DNA from: Cavenderia fasciculata
Taxonomy: Eukaryota; Evosea; Eumycetozoa; Acytosteliales; Cavenderiaceae
Assembly (NCBI RefSeq): GCF_000203815.1
Contig: NW_004457708.1
Coordinates: 682,001-746,000, forward strand
Direction of reading: 5' to 3'
Length of the DNA: 64,000 nucleotides
Positions 12,814-24,632 of this stretch are shown here, piece by piece (position 1 is the stretch's first letter; each line of letters opens with the position of its first letter). Under the pieces are notes generated by a model. It saw only the letters and a list, made by a program, of their open reading frames with translations. It had not been told where the DNA came from and did not search any database. The position numbers were made by a program, and so were the translations under genes.

Positions 12814-14193
12814 ATGACAACAATTTATTTCAATCCCAATACCAAGATTATATTAAATCCTAGAAGTAATGTGACTATCGCTGGTGGAGCCCAAGTTGTT
12901 CTTCCTCTTCCACCAAAGTTTGAAGGACCTTCAAAGATTGTTACCCTGTCTGATGGAACGACCATCGTCCGAGACTTGAACGAGATCAGAGTAAATGGTC
13001 CAAAAGGGAAAACTGGTTATGTGAACTCTCTCCCTGCATACACTGTTGGATGTCATGGACGAACTCAATATCGTTCCCCTGAAGGCTCATATGAATGGCT
13101 TCCAGATGGAACCACCACCACCCCTTCAACCAATAATAACAACAATGATTTTTTAAAGAAACCAATACAACAACGACAACAACGAAAAGAATCAACAATT
13201 AAACAACCAACAGATAATTATAGTCTTTTAAGAAGACCTCAACAACAACAAGAGGAGGATGTAGAACAAAAAGAGGAAGATTATGTTGGTGAAGAAAGTG
13301 GTGAACTTGATTATACAGAATCTACTCCACAGCCAGAAGAAGTCTCTATTCCAAAACCAACAACCGAATTTGAAGAATTTCCTCGATTGGGAAATAAATC
13401 GATTAAACATAAAGGATTGACTGTTAAACTAGGATACGATTTATCATTTTTTGGTAATGATCCCGTTTACAATGAACGTACTTTGGAGCTTGATAATGGT
13501 ATTTTAAAGTGGAACAGTGGTTCAAAAGGACAGGTAGCCCTTGGTTCTTGGTGCTTTGCCAAAAGAGCTGAACCACAGACCTACAAGTTAAACGTTGCTC
13601 ATCCTGGTTCATATCGGAAATTTTGTCGCAACAATGAACACCATATCGCTGAAAGAGCTGACAAGAGAGTAAACAAAACTTATGGAATCCAATTGCATGT
13701 CGATCCAAACAATTGTCAGCCAGGAGACACCAATCTATGTTGTGAGAAGAAAGAGATTGCATACTACTTTTTCTTTTGCAATGCTCATCAAAGAGATACA
13801 TGGCTCGAAAAGATCAATAGTTTACTTCCACCAATCCACCCAGAACAAAGATTTGAACATCCTGCCATCATTGCACAGAAAGCTAGACTTGCTGAAGCTA
13901 GAGCGTTCCAAGATGAAAAGCGAAAAGAAAGACTCCAAAAGATGTCCAATGCAATGGCACACCCTCATCTCTTGGCGAGAATCATTGCAGACTCCAAACT
14001 CCAAAAAGATTCTCTCCTTAGAGCAGCTTATATATCCTCAGCTACAAAGCTATCGAATGCATTAAAAGTTGCTGAATGCCAAGTTATGAATCTAATCGAT
14101 TTTGATAGATTACTTGATACTTTGTATGAAGGTGCAATCATTCCACCAATCAATAATAATAATAATACTAGTGAACAAACAACTTTGATTTAA
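12814..14193 (+). CDS. Protein with C-terminal PH-like domain, function unknown
   Basis: Single-exon gene of 459 aa. The start at 12814 follows a TATA/T-tract promoter and is the first ATG. Residues 1-105 form an ordered-looking N-terminal region (MTTIYFNPNTKIILNPRSN...). Residues 106-195 are Asn/Gln/Glu-rich linker. From about residue 205 (LTVKLGYDLSFFG) to 345 the pattern of alternating beta-like strands ending in a helix (AYYFFFCNAHQRDTWLEKIN) suggests a PH-type fold, with Cys-containing inserts. A basic helical region (about 365-420) follows, then a short Asn run. It is convergent with the LRR gene, 147 bp away. PH-like domains bind lipids or proteins, so a membrane-proximal signalling role is possible, but this is inference; I do not recognise a named family. 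Confidence 0.75.
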   Translation: MTTIYFNPNTKIILNPRSNVTIAGGAQVVLPLPPKFEGPSKIVTLSDGTTIVRDLNEIRVNGPKGKTGYVNSLPAYTVGCHGRTQYRSPEGSYEWLPDGTTTTPSTNNNNNDFLKKPIQQRQQRKESTIKQPTDNYSLLRRPQQQQEEDVEQKEEDYVGEESGELDYTESTPQPEEVSIPKPTTEFEEFPRLGNKSIKHKGLTVKLGYDLSFFGNDPVYNERTLELDNGILKWNSGSKGQVALGSWCFAKRAEPQTYKLNVAHPGSYRKFCRNNEHHIAERADKRVNKTYGIQLHVDPNNCQPGDTNLCCEKKEIAYYFFFCNAHQRDTWLEKINSLLPPIHPEQRFEHPAIIAQKARLAEARAFQDEKRKERLQKMSNAMAHPHLLARIIADSKLQKDSLLRAAYISSATKLSNALKVAECQVMNLIDFDRLLDTLYEGAIIPPINNNNNTSEQTTLI

Positions 14194-14340
14194 ATGTATT
14201 GTAAATATAGATCATATTTTCATTAAATAAATTTTTGCCTTTGTTTTCAAAATAAATAAGATAGTAGTATATGTTTTATTAAATGTGATGATTTTTTGTT
14301 TATGGAAAGATCATAATTAATTTGATTAATTTGATTTACC

Positions 14341-16302
14341 TTAATTAATTTCAATCTTTTCTTTTGAAAGATTTAAAATATTAAATAAACCTTTTTTCTT
14401 CTTTTTAATGGTTGTACTGTGTTGTTGAGGATTATGGACAAGATAAGAATAATTCTTTTGAAGAGATTGACGGATTTCTTTGATGTGATGCTCGGGCAAA
14501 GCGTTTCCTTCGAGTTCAAGAGTTAGGAGTGTTTTGTTTTTAGTGAATATGTTGAGAAGGCTTTGAGTGCAACGTTTGATGTTGGCCTCGCTGTTGTTGG
14601 ACACCTCGAGCATGAGGTTGGAAGAGAGGTGGAGATGGCGGAGCGAGTGGTTCGAGTCGAGACTGATGGCCATGAGAATGCCGGCATTGGTTTGAAAGAG
14701 GTTCTGGGAGAGGTCGAGATAAGTGAGTGTCTTGTTGTCCTTGAAGAGCGACGCAAAGTAGGAGCCGGCATTATCGCCAATCTTATTGTTGCGAAACGAG
14801 AACTTGGTGAGTGTGCGGTTGTGCTTGAGACCGTCGACGATGCTTTTGGCGCCGTTGGAGCCAATGTTGTTGTCCGAGAGGTCGAGTGTGGTGAGCACGC
14901 GGTTGGCACGCAGCATGCCCGACAACCCCGCACCAATATCTTCGTTGAACAAGTTGTTGGAAAGGAAGAGATGGGTGATGGACGTGTTGAGCGACATGTT
15001 GTAGGCAATCTCAAAACCACTCTCGCGACCCAGCTGGTTGTAGATCATGGATAGTGACCGAAGGGTCTGGTTGGCGCAGAGTGCGCGTCCAACCTTGGCG
15101 CCGCACTCGTCGTCCAGTTTGAGGTAGTTGAGGTGCAAATTCGTGACGGAGCGGTTCTGCGCAATGAGGTCGCCCAGCGCATGGTTGAACTGCTTGCCAA
15201 ACGTGTTGTGGCTGAGGTTGAGGCTCTTGAGATTGCGGTTGTGTTTGAGTTGGATGATGCCCTCGATGAGCTTGGTATTCATCGAGATGGACGACGGCGA
15301 CGATGGCACCCAGTTGTCGCCACCCATCAGGTTGTTGCTGCTGTTGTACTGCATGGGTGGCGTGCCCGACATGAAGCTGCCCGGGCTGTTTCCAAAGCCG
15401 CCCAAACTACCCCCGCCAAAGCTGCTGGGCCCGTTGATCGTCAGCATGATATTGCTGCTCTGCACCGGCGAGTTGATCGAGATCTGCGTAAACGAGTTGG
15501 AGATGTTGGTCGCCGAGTTGGGGGTCAGCGGCGGCGATGACAGCGTCAGGCCCGTAATCATGCAGTCCAAGCGACACACAGCCTCCAAATTAATATCCGT
15601 GACTGCGTGGTTGTACTGCAACGCCTCGATGATGCTCTTGAGACCGGATATACGGAACTCGTTGAAGCTAAGGTCCACCTTGTTGAGCGTGTTGTTGTGT
15701 TTGATAATCTCGCCCAGCAACAAACCATCACGCTCCTTTAAAAAGTTGCGACTCAGGTTGAGCTCTGTCAGGGTCGTGTTGGCCTTGAGACTGGCGATAA
15801 ATGCCGACGACCCGTGCGACACCAAGTCCATGTTCATCAACTCGAGACGCGTCAGCTGCTGCAACCCGCCATTCTTGAGTGTCTCGGCCAGTGCGTGTCC
15901 AAAGCTACTCTCATTCTCCAAGCTGTAGCTGTAAAACGATATGGACCGCGTGCTCGGACAGTGCTGCAGAAACTGGTGCAGCTTGGTGTTGAGCGACACG
16001 TACGGCGTCGCCTGCTGGCTGCCCGCCTTGTTTGTCGGCCGCTGCAGCTGGATCTCCACAAATTTACATTCCCGTGCGCCCGCGTGGTTAAAGAGCGGCT
16101 TGGCGGCCAACCGGATCAGCTGGTCAAAGTTGGAGCTTCGGATCAAATAAAAGTGTTGCGGCACCAATGTCGACGCCCACTTTTTCGATATCAATGCCAA
16201 TCGAATCAAATTATAAACGACTGGATCATCTTCACATATCTTTGATATGATATTTGCCAATACTGTATGTGATAATATTGTTGTTGATTTTGAATTATTC
16301 AT
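14341..16302 (-). CDS. RI-type leucine-rich-repeat protein with F-box-like N-terminus
   Basis: Single coding exon of 653 aa. Residues about 5-55 (LSHTVLANIISKICEDD...) resemble an F-box-like helical start. From about 145 to 240 and 345 to 620 the protein has roughly a dozen 28-residue repeats of the ribonuclease-inhibitor type (LTELNLSRN, LTTLDLSDNNIGSNGAKSI). A Ser/Asn/Gly-rich insert of about 95 residues divides the two repeat blocks. The end is Lys-rich (KKKKKG). Such proteins usually act as scaffolds; F-box-like ones recruit targets to ubiquitin ligases, but the partner here is unknown. Between about 14.5 and 16.15 kb third codon positions are strongly G/C, producing long antisense readings that are shadows. 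An 18-base A run at 16309-16326 sits just before the start and reads as T18-AG on the coding strand, so a spliced 5' leader is possible. Confidence 0.85.
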   Translation of the reverse strand: MNNSKSTTILSHTVLANIISKICEDDPVVYNLIRLALISKKWASTLVPQHFYLIRSSNFDQLIRLAAKPLFNHAGARECKFVEIQLQRPTNKAGSQQATPYVSLNTKLHQFLQHCPSTRSISFYSYSLENESSFGHALAETLKNGGLQQLTRLELMNMDLVSHGSSAFIASLKANTTLTELNLSRNFLKERDGLLLGEIIKHNNTLNKVDLSFNEFRISGLKSIIEALQYNHAVTDINLEAVCRLDCMITGLTLSSPPLTPNSATNISNSFTQISINSPVQSSNIMLTINGPSSFGGGSLGGFGNSPGSFMSGTPPMQYNSSNNLMGGDNWVPSSPSSISMNTKLIEGIIQLKHNRNLKSLNLSHNTFGKQFNHALGDLIAQNRSVTNLHLNYLKLDDECGAKVGRALCANQTLRSLSMIYNQLGRESGFEIAYNMSLNTSITHLFLSNNLFNEDIGAGLSGMLRANRVLTTLDLSDNNIGSNGAKSIVDGLKHNRTLTKFSFRNNKIGDNAGSYFASLFKDNKTLTYLDLSQNLFQTNAGILMAISLDSNHSLRHLHLSSNLMLEVSNNSEANIKRCTQSLLNIFTKNKTLLTLELEGNALPEHHIKEIRQSLQKNYSYLVHNPQQHSTTIKKKKKGLFNILNLSKEKIEIN

Positions 16303-19300
16303 ATTTCTAAAAAAAAAAAAAAAAAATTAATTAAATAAATTAAATAAATAAATTAAATAAATAAATAAATAGGAAATAGTTTTAAATATTTGGATGATTA
16401 TTATTATTATTATTTTGAGTTGATGAACATATTAGAAAGAAAAAAAACAAAAAGACAAATTTCCAACTTATTTTTTTTTTTTTTGATAAGTTATAACTTG
16501 AACAAGAATATTGTTGTTGTTGTACAAATTCCCAATAGATGTATGTTGAAGAGGAGGAAGGAAGAAGGAAGAAGGAGGAAGGAATCACGATTTATGAACC
16601 AACAGATCCACAATTTCTCCCGGCAAAAAAAAATGTATGTATTTTAAAAAAAGTTAGAATACTGTATGTTGTACAGTTTTTTTGATAAATATTAAAACAA
16701 ACAAATAAAAGATTGGTTGTTTACTACTATGGTTGGTTGAAACACAATCATGATTGTGAAACAAAAAGGAGGATTGTGGATGGACGACACACTCAAACAA
16801 ACACACTCTCATTCATTTCTTTGACAGAATGAATCAAGGAAACCGCAACCAACCAAAACTGTGTTTAATGAGTGTCAATCCTGTCATCACCAGCAGTCTG
16901 CCAGTCATGGCTATTTATATAAACAAACAAAAAAAGTTACATACTTTTTCTTTTTTTTTTAATATTGTTGTTATTTATGGTTGTTGTTGTTGGAAGTGGT
17001 AATAGATTCCATTCCAGTTAAATACAACAACTGTGTGTGTGTGTTTAAATATCATTACACCTAATATTAGGTGGCGTATACAAAAGTATTATGGATGGAG
17101 TGGGTGAGTCAAAATATTTTAAAAGATATTTAAAGATTGATCGCTTATATAAATATTTTTTTGATCGCCGATTATTATTATTAGCTTAATTGAATGAATA
17201 AACGGACGGATGGACGAGTGGACAAATATTAATTAATTATATATATATATAATGGACGGACAAAAAAGGTGGTGGAAAAAGAAAAATACGTATTTTTCCA
17301 GTTGAGATTGATGGGATGGGTGACCGGTTGGTTGGTTGGTTGGTTGATTAATTGATTTGAGATATTATTTGTTTTTGGTTGTAGTATTATTCCTTTTTCC
17401 TCTTTTTAAACTATCTACCTATCTGTTTGTTTATCTCTTTGTGTCTATCTATCTACCTTTCTATTTGTTGTCAAACTATCTGATCAATAATAATTGAATT
17501 GATTCAATAAGAATGAATGATGAGGAGAAAGAAGAAGAAGAAAAGTAAAGGAGTGATTGAAAAAAGAGAGTTCAACTAACCAACAATAATGTGAATCAAC
17601 CAAGATTCATTCATTCTTTCATTCTATATTATCGTTATGATATATCGCTGATGATGATGATGATGATGAATATCAACCATCACCACAACTTGTTTCGAAC
17701 CCATATATAATCAATCAATCAATCCGTTTGTCCCAACGCGTGGGAGTGAGGTGGGTAAAAAGGGGGAGAAAAAAATAGAACACCCCAAAACTGAGGGAAA
17801 ACAACAATGCTAATATTGTGTGTAATGGGGCCGACGACGATGGATGACCAGTCAGTCGGTCGGTCAGTCGGTCGGGTACCCATTCATTGGTATTAGAGAG
17901 GGGGGGTTGAGGTTGATTGAGGAGTTTAAGATTATTTGACATCATCTGCAGAGTGTATGTAGATGGAGTGTGGGTGGGGTTAGGGTTGTTTGTTTTGATC
18001 AACCCAAAAACGAATAATGGAATGGATAAATCACTCGAGCGTATATGCGTGTACCGGTAGGGGTGATCACCAATAATGATAAACCTCCCCCATTTATTTA
18101 TATAAAATATAACTACATGTGACGACCAATTAAGAGAATAAAGAAATGGGATCAAACGAAACAGTGAATTGAATAAAATAAAAGATGGAAATGATGGTTG
18201 GTTATAAAATCTCGATTATCCTTGATAATGTAGGGATGGTGTAGAAAGAATGAATGAATGAATATAAATTTGATGATATAATGTATACGTACATATTATA
18301 ATTTTATATAACACAAACAACAAGATATCAATATGCTATTAATATTTGATATCAAAATCAATGATACGGATAAAAAATTAATATTAATATTTAAATAATA
18401 TTACAAATAAATAAAAGAGAGAGAAAGAGAAAGAGTCTGGTCTAGTCTAGTCTCTTGTTGTTGTTGTTGTTGTTGTTGATGTTATTATTTAACCAACCAA
18501 CAACAGGTTGGATGGGTAGTATATATATATATATTATGACGGCGGATGGTGGATAGTTGGTTAAAAAAGGCAACTTGGCAATACCAATAACCACAAAAAT
18601 GGAGGTGGATCGCTGCCAAAGCTGTCAACCAAAAGATCGTGCAAGATTATTATTATTATTTGTGAACAACAATAAACATCCAACAACAATAACAACATAA
18701 ACAACAAAACAAGAACTGACTGAATGATAGACACCCTCGCCTGGTGTAGTGTTGTTATTGTCAATGAATATTAATAATTGACACCACCCAACTGCTGTTT
18801 GCATTGTATTGTATGATGTTGTTGAAACTGGATAGTGTTGTAAAGATCAATGATGAGTGAGTTGTTTGTGGTGGGGGGTGTAATGTCATAAATTATGATT
18901 GTTTTAAAACACACACATACTATAACCCACCCACCACTTTTTTTTTGAACTATGATGGATGATCCATGGGAAATATCTATCTATCTATCTATCAATCTAA
19001 TTTTGTTGTTGGTCGACAATTGGAATAGAATAGATTACCATCGACGATCAAAGATTGATTGATTGATTGATTGATTGATTTCACTATTTAAAATGATCTT
19101 TGACAAATTTCCATTGGCAATGGAAATGGAAATAAATAAATAAATAAATATTTAAATCTTACCTTCTTCTCTTGATTGTCAAGTCAGATGTTCTTGTTTG
19201 GGGAATTGTTACAATTCCCAATTATGATAGTTTAGTTTGATTTGGTTTGATTTGATTTGATTGCTTAATTGGTTGAAATAAATAGATAACTAATAGTGAT

Positions 19301-20277
19301 TGATTTTGTTTGATTTTGATTAGTTGTTATAAAATAATAATTGTGATCCAAACCATAATATAAATAAATAAATATTTAAAAAAGTAAAACAGTAGATGTT
19401 GTTTAGAAATAAAAATGGTACAAACAGATAGTTTGTGATTGTCAATATCGACCAAAAGGTGGAAGAGGTGGAGCAAGTGGAAGAGGTTATAGATATTCCA
19501 GATAGTTAGATAGAAAGATAGTTAGATAGAAAGATGTTTTGTAGATGGTGGTGGTGGTGGTGGATGATCGATTGTTTGTTGTTTGTTTCTAGTATACATT
19601 TGGAAAGGAATCAAATAAATGACCAAGTTGTGTAGTTTGTGCACACAAACAACCACATAGAGGGAGGATGTTTAATTTACATTGTGATGATGATGATGAT
19701 GATGATGTTTGAACAACTTGCTGGGTCGATTGATGTAATGTCTTTTTATCTATTGGTCGGTCGGTCGGTCGGTCGGTCAGACACAAGTCGTCAGCGACAC
19801 CGCAAGCAGGCAGCCGTTCAAGTGTCGTTTCAATTCATTTGATCCTCCAGTATAAGAAAGTTGATGATCATGTGGTGTAATATAATATCGAATCGTGATG
19901 GGCGGGGGAGGTGCAAGATTGTTGGTGTTATGATTCGTTCATTAGCAGTGCTATCTAGCGTTGTTGTAGGTTGTAGTCAAGTCAGTGTAACATGGTGTAG
20001 TAGGTGTTGGATGAATGATGGGTATATTATAAGTTGACTTTCAAGTAAAATCTTGTTTGATTAAAATTCTCTGATCTGTTTTCAAACTTGTTCTAACATA
20101 CCAACCACCAAGATTTAATTTTAATTTTTGTTTTAAAACTGTTTGGGATGGGGGTTTGAATCGAATCGGAGTAGACTATCACTAATCGTCTATATCATAC
20201 ATACATATGTACAACAAGTAGAAATAATAGTGTCATCATCGTCAAAAGATCTTTATTAATAATAAGATATCATCAAG
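16303..20277. other. 4 kb divergent spacer without a convincing gene
   Basis: Between LRR (minus) and F-box/WD40 (plus) starts. The content is AT-rich with many simple tracts: A18 at 16309-16326, GTGT at about 17032-17044, GGTT repeats at about 17326-17345, GAT repeats near 17650-17668, TTG repeat at about 18455-18478, TATC at 18979-18992, GATT at 19053-19080, GGTC at 19757-19778. A G-rich string (about 17968-17988) contains four short G tracts. Readings of 60-146 codons on either strand consist of simple-repeat translations or lack dictyostelid coding character. By position it is probably shared regulatory DNA, possibly with unannotated noncoding transcripts. Confidence 0.45.
19053..19080. 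repeat. GATT tetranucleotide repeat, 7 units
   Basis: Seven perfect GATT units in the spacer upstream of the F-box/WD40 gene. A likely length-variable microsatellite. Confidence 0.85.
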
Positions 20278-22151
20278 ATGAAAAAGAACAACAAGAAAGA
20301 TACCAACTTTGGAATCATATCCTCTTCCTCTTCTTCTTCATCTTCCTCCTCCTCAACAATTGAACATCAAGAGGTGGATTGTAACAACATCAATAACAAT
20401 CATTCATTCAATTCGTTACCCTCTGAACTGTTAGTAACTATCTTTTCATTATTAGATCAAGATGATCTTGGTATGTGTTGGTTGTGTTGTGGTGTTTGAA
20501 TGAAGTAAAGTGAAGCGAAGGTGGTTTAATTAATTAATTAACAAATCAAATCAAACTTTTATGTATTAAATTAAATTAAAATAGGAAGAATATGTGTAAC
20601 AAGTAAATTCTTTTTGAAACATGTATTCAACAACAATGATATATGGAAGGTGCTGTACATGCGACAATCCTTGAATAGAAGTACCCCCATTTTCAAGGTA
20701 TGCCTATATAAGCATTCACAACCATCAAATTAAATTAACTAATCCCTAACCGTCCTCTTCTTCCTCCTCCTTTTTGACATAACACCTCGTACGTATATAT
20801 ATATATAGACCAATATCCAAGTAGACTTTAAACAAATATTAAAGTTGAGGTCATCGACATTGGACAATTGGAAAAATGGAAAGTTCAAATGTACAACACT
20901 TAAAGGTCATTCTGAACCAATCTCTACTTTAATATTTAATGGTGATTATATTATTTCAAGTTCTTATGATAATACTATAAAGTATGTCTATTGATATGAG
21001 TATTATATATTAGATATATAGATTTTTAATTTATTTATTTATTTAGAGTTTGGGATTATAATAATATTATTAAACACCAACAAAATGGTAATGGTAATAA
21101 TAATAATAATAATGTAATTGAATGTAAATATAGTATAAAAGGAACAGCTGAACAAATGCAAGTTGACAATTCAAACAAGAGAGTGATTTATGGTACAAAA
21201 GATGGGTTCCTTAAAATACTTGATCTAGAGACTGGACAAGTTCCACACTCTGAAAAGGTTCATTACGGGTTTGTCAGTGCTCTAAAGGGTAATCACAACT
21301 CTCGATTATTTGCAAGTGGCTCAAAAGACAAATGTATTAAAATTTGGGATGTTCCAAGTCGACAGACTAGAGATGGAGAGGAATCATCAACCTCGACCGA
21401 TACATATACACCATGGATGACACATCTTTCAACGATTCCATTACCAATTAGTGTTGGTGCAGTTGTCAATATAGAATGGAATCAACAAAACAAACATCAT
21501 ATTGTGACGGCTGGACCCAAGGATCTGTACATGTTGGATATCTCAACGGGTCAGGTAATCCAAACATTCTCTGGACACTCTAGTATCAATTGTTTCGAAG
21601 TTAGAGATAATTATATTGTTAGTGGTGGTGATAGTCTTAAAGTTTGGGATATTAGAAATCATCATCATAATCAACCAATCTCAACACCTGTTCATCAAGA
21701 CTCTAAAATTTATTGTTTAAAATTTGAACCAAGGATTAACTCTATTATTACTGGATCGATGGATAAGACCATTAGAATGTACAATCTAGCAACTGGAGAA
21801 TTACAACAAACTTTAAAAACACATCAAGAGTCTATTACACAACTACATCTAGACACCCACCATATTGTCAGTGCATCTTTAGATTCAGATATTATTGTTT
21901 GGAATACTTTATTTAATCAACAACAAAGTGTATTTGGAACTCAACCCCAAACTACATCCACATCATCTTCATCAACACCAATCAACTCTACGCACCTTAA
22001 AGGTCACCAAAGTATGATCAGGTGTCTCCACGTCGACGAATCCAAAATTATATCTGGATCAAACGATCATACCATTAAAATTTGGGATTTTAACGCATCA
22101 TCATCCCAACAAAAGGACAATTCAACAAAATCAATTTGTAAAATAATGTAA
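20278..22151 (+). CDS. F-box/WD40-repeat protein, probable SCF ubiquitin-ligase receptor
   Basis: Four exons (20278-20470, 20585-20697, 20809-20981, 21047-22151; introns 114, 111, 65 bp) give 527 aa. After a Ser tract, an F-box lies at about residues 45-90 (FNSLPSELLVTIFSLLDQDDLG joined across the first intron to RICVTSKFF). From about residue 130 come WD40 repeats, for example LKGHSEPISTLIF...TIKVWD, SGSKDKCIKIWD, ITGSMDKTIRMYN and ISGSNDHTIKIWD, about seven in all, enough for one propeller. The F-box binds Skp1 and the propeller binds a (usually phosphorylated) substrate, as in Cdc4/Fbw7, Met30 and TrCP relatives. The substrate is not predictable here. Splice junctions fall inside recognisable F-box and WD motifs, which supports them. 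Confidence 0.88.
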
Positions 22152-23232
22152 TAATAATAAAGATATCAAACAAATAAATACAAAAAAAATGTGAAAGGGC
22201 TGCTCCCGTTCCGACCAAAGTCCGTCCCTCCAAATTTAATTAAATTAATATAATATCGGGTCCCCAATTAGTTTTTTTTTTGGCAATGACACACACCCAA
22301 GCAAGTTCACTCGGTTAGTCATATGACACCCTGCATTATGATCATCTGATTGGAACGAGAGAGTAAGTTAAGTATTAATATAATATGATACTTGAATGAG
22401 GAGAGCCTAAGCGTCTTTTCAAAATTGAAGAAAGAAAAACTAGAAGATTTTTTTTGAGTTTATGTGATGATGGACATCATCATCTTCATCATGTTTGACC
22501 TTTAGAGGGTTCGAGAATGGTGATAAAACTTTTCCTACAAGCTAAAAATACTCTGAAAGAGTGCGCTGGTTGTACAATGCAATCATTTAATATATTTTTG
22601 TTGTGAGGGTTAGTTTTACTAATACCCCACACACTCTCTCTCTCTCTCTCGCACCTCACACCTTTATTGTTATTATTGTTTTTACACCTATACAGATACA
22701 AATACATATAAATATATATATATTTGATGACATAGTACTATTAACCATCAATAATCATTAATCAATCAAGAAGGTAGGAATTTAGTTAAATCTAACAACT
22801 AACTAAACAAACTTTCTCTCTCTTTCTTTCTCTCTCATATTTGCTTTGATTATAGCTCCCCTAATAATAATAATAATATTTGAATACAACAAATAATTTA
22901 AAATTGAAATAAACACCCAGACTAGTTTATTATTCATTCATTATTTTTCTATTCTTTCTCCCTTAACATAACCCCCACCTCTCTTCCTCTCTCTCTCTTT
23001 CTCGCGTACTCCTACCCTTTAGGTATATCGTCGTCGTCTCCCATTCTACCATACCCTCCTTACCAACCTATCTATCATCATACTCCTCTTTCTCTTATTC
23101 TTTCGCATATTAATAATATTTAAACTCTCTCTCTCTCTTTCTCTATTCACATTGGTTCATTCATCCATCCATCCATTTCATTAATTATTATTTATTATCT
23201 ATCTAACTCTTTGTATCTCCTATTTATTATTT
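22152..23232. other. Spacer with a small GC-rich element and pyrimidine-rich leader
   Basis: 22196-22232 and 22257-22264 are GC-rich against an AT-rich background and are followed by a T run (22271-22280) and a mixed-composition stretch to about 22360. From about 22800 to 23210 the plus strand is very pyrimidine-rich (TCTC tracts), probably promoter and leader of the kinase gene downstream. No coding region visible. Confidence 0.4.
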
Positions 23233-24632
23233 ATGTCTAGTTTAGTAGTAGTAAATTCTTCTCCATCTTTATCATCATCATCCACTTCCAATCATCATCA
23301 TCATTCAAGTTATCAAAATAATAATAATAGTAATAATATGAATAGTAGTAGTAGTAGTAGTAATAATAGTAGTAATAATAAAGATACAATGAATGGAGTA
23401 TCATCGCCGCAACTACAAAATGATTATCACAAGTTTCATTGTGTTGCTGGATCAACACCATTTGTAAAGTCACAAGATGAAAAGGGTAAAGTGTTCAAGG
23501 AAGCAACCAAAAGAGAAAAGGAATTCTATGAGATGTTGCAGAACAAATCACCAAAATCACCATTGATACAACTCATACCCAAATACTATGGACAACATAC
23601 TACCAACGACAAGGACTATATAATAATACAAGATTTGACACATGGATTTAGTAAACCTTGTATCATTGACATTAAACTTGGACTTACCCATCACGACGTG
23701 GATCTCAACGCCCTCATTCCCAAAGAAATGACAGACATGTCAACCACCATCTCCAACTATGAAATGATCAATATTCTCAAACAACATACTCAAATGTGTC
23801 CTCAAAAAAAGTCTTGGTTAAAATCAAAATATATTACTACTCCATTACTTGGTTTTTGTTTATGTGGTTATCAGGTAAATATTAAATATTAAATATACAT
23901 ATATATAAATATAAATATAAATAACTCTGGTTGGAATTATTAATTAATTAAATATTAATTATTTTAGAAATATAATTATTCAAAAAAAGAAACGGAAAAA
24001 ACAACCAAAGAACAAGGAAGATATTTAAATACATCGACGATAGAGACTAGATTATTTGATTTCTTTAGTCAAAATGATCAATTGAAATTAGAATCACTTC
24101 AATGTGTCATCCAAAAATTAATATCATTTAAAGATTATTTTGAAAATAATGTAAGAAGAACAAAAAGAACAAGAAGAAGAAGAAGAAAAAGTTAAACTCT
24201 TTATTAATTTCCTTTCTTTGAATTTAGCCCGATTTTAGATTTAGATCAACATCACTTTTAATTATTTATGAAGGTGATCCAAATGTTCAAGATACAAACA
24301 AATGCGAATTAAAATTAATTGATTTTGCACATGCCACTCCTTATCCCAAACACATTCAACCCTATGGATCACAATTATCAAACTATTCACCACCAGATGA
24401 CACTGATAGCGAAGAGGAAGAGGAAGGAGATGAAGTAAACCGTGCTCGAAATGACAACAACAACAATAGCGATCAAATGGTTGAATCAAATATCAACGAC
24501 AATGATAGTGTAGACTCTCCAGTTCCAATATATAAATCAAATTCTTTCTTTCCAGTTGATGGAGGATATTTGTTTGGAGTTTCTAATCTTTTAAATATTT
24601 TAAAATCTCTACCTGTTAAATATAAATTATAA
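23233..24632 (+). CDS. ipmk: Inositol polyphosphate multikinase (IPK family)
   Basis: Three exons (23233-23874, 23968-24150, 24228-24632; introns 93 and 77 bp) give 409 aa. After a Ser/His/Asn-rich leader of about 60 residues, the kinase domain shows the IPK signature PCIIDIKLG (residues about 141-149, PxxxDxKxG), the STSLLIIYEG strand (SLL motif) and LIDFAHAT with the metal-binding DFA. The C-terminal GGYLFGVSNLLNILKSL is the usual family end. An acidic/Asn-rich insert lies between the DFA motif and the end. The enzyme phosphorylates inositol polyphosphates (IP3/IP4 to IP5) with ATP; the SLL and DFA contexts look closer to IPMK than to IP6K, but this distinction was made by eye only. Confidence 0.85.

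Noticed and set aside
15128-15928. 266-codon plus-strand reading opposite the LRR gene
   Set aside because: Antisense of regular 28-residue LRR codons; the repeats themselves create the open frame.
17715-18155. 146-codon minus-strand reading in the 4 kb spacer
   Set aside because: Composition follows simple repeats (GGTC, TGGG tracts), there are no domains, and there is no promoter-like T tract or intron pattern. Kept as noncoding.
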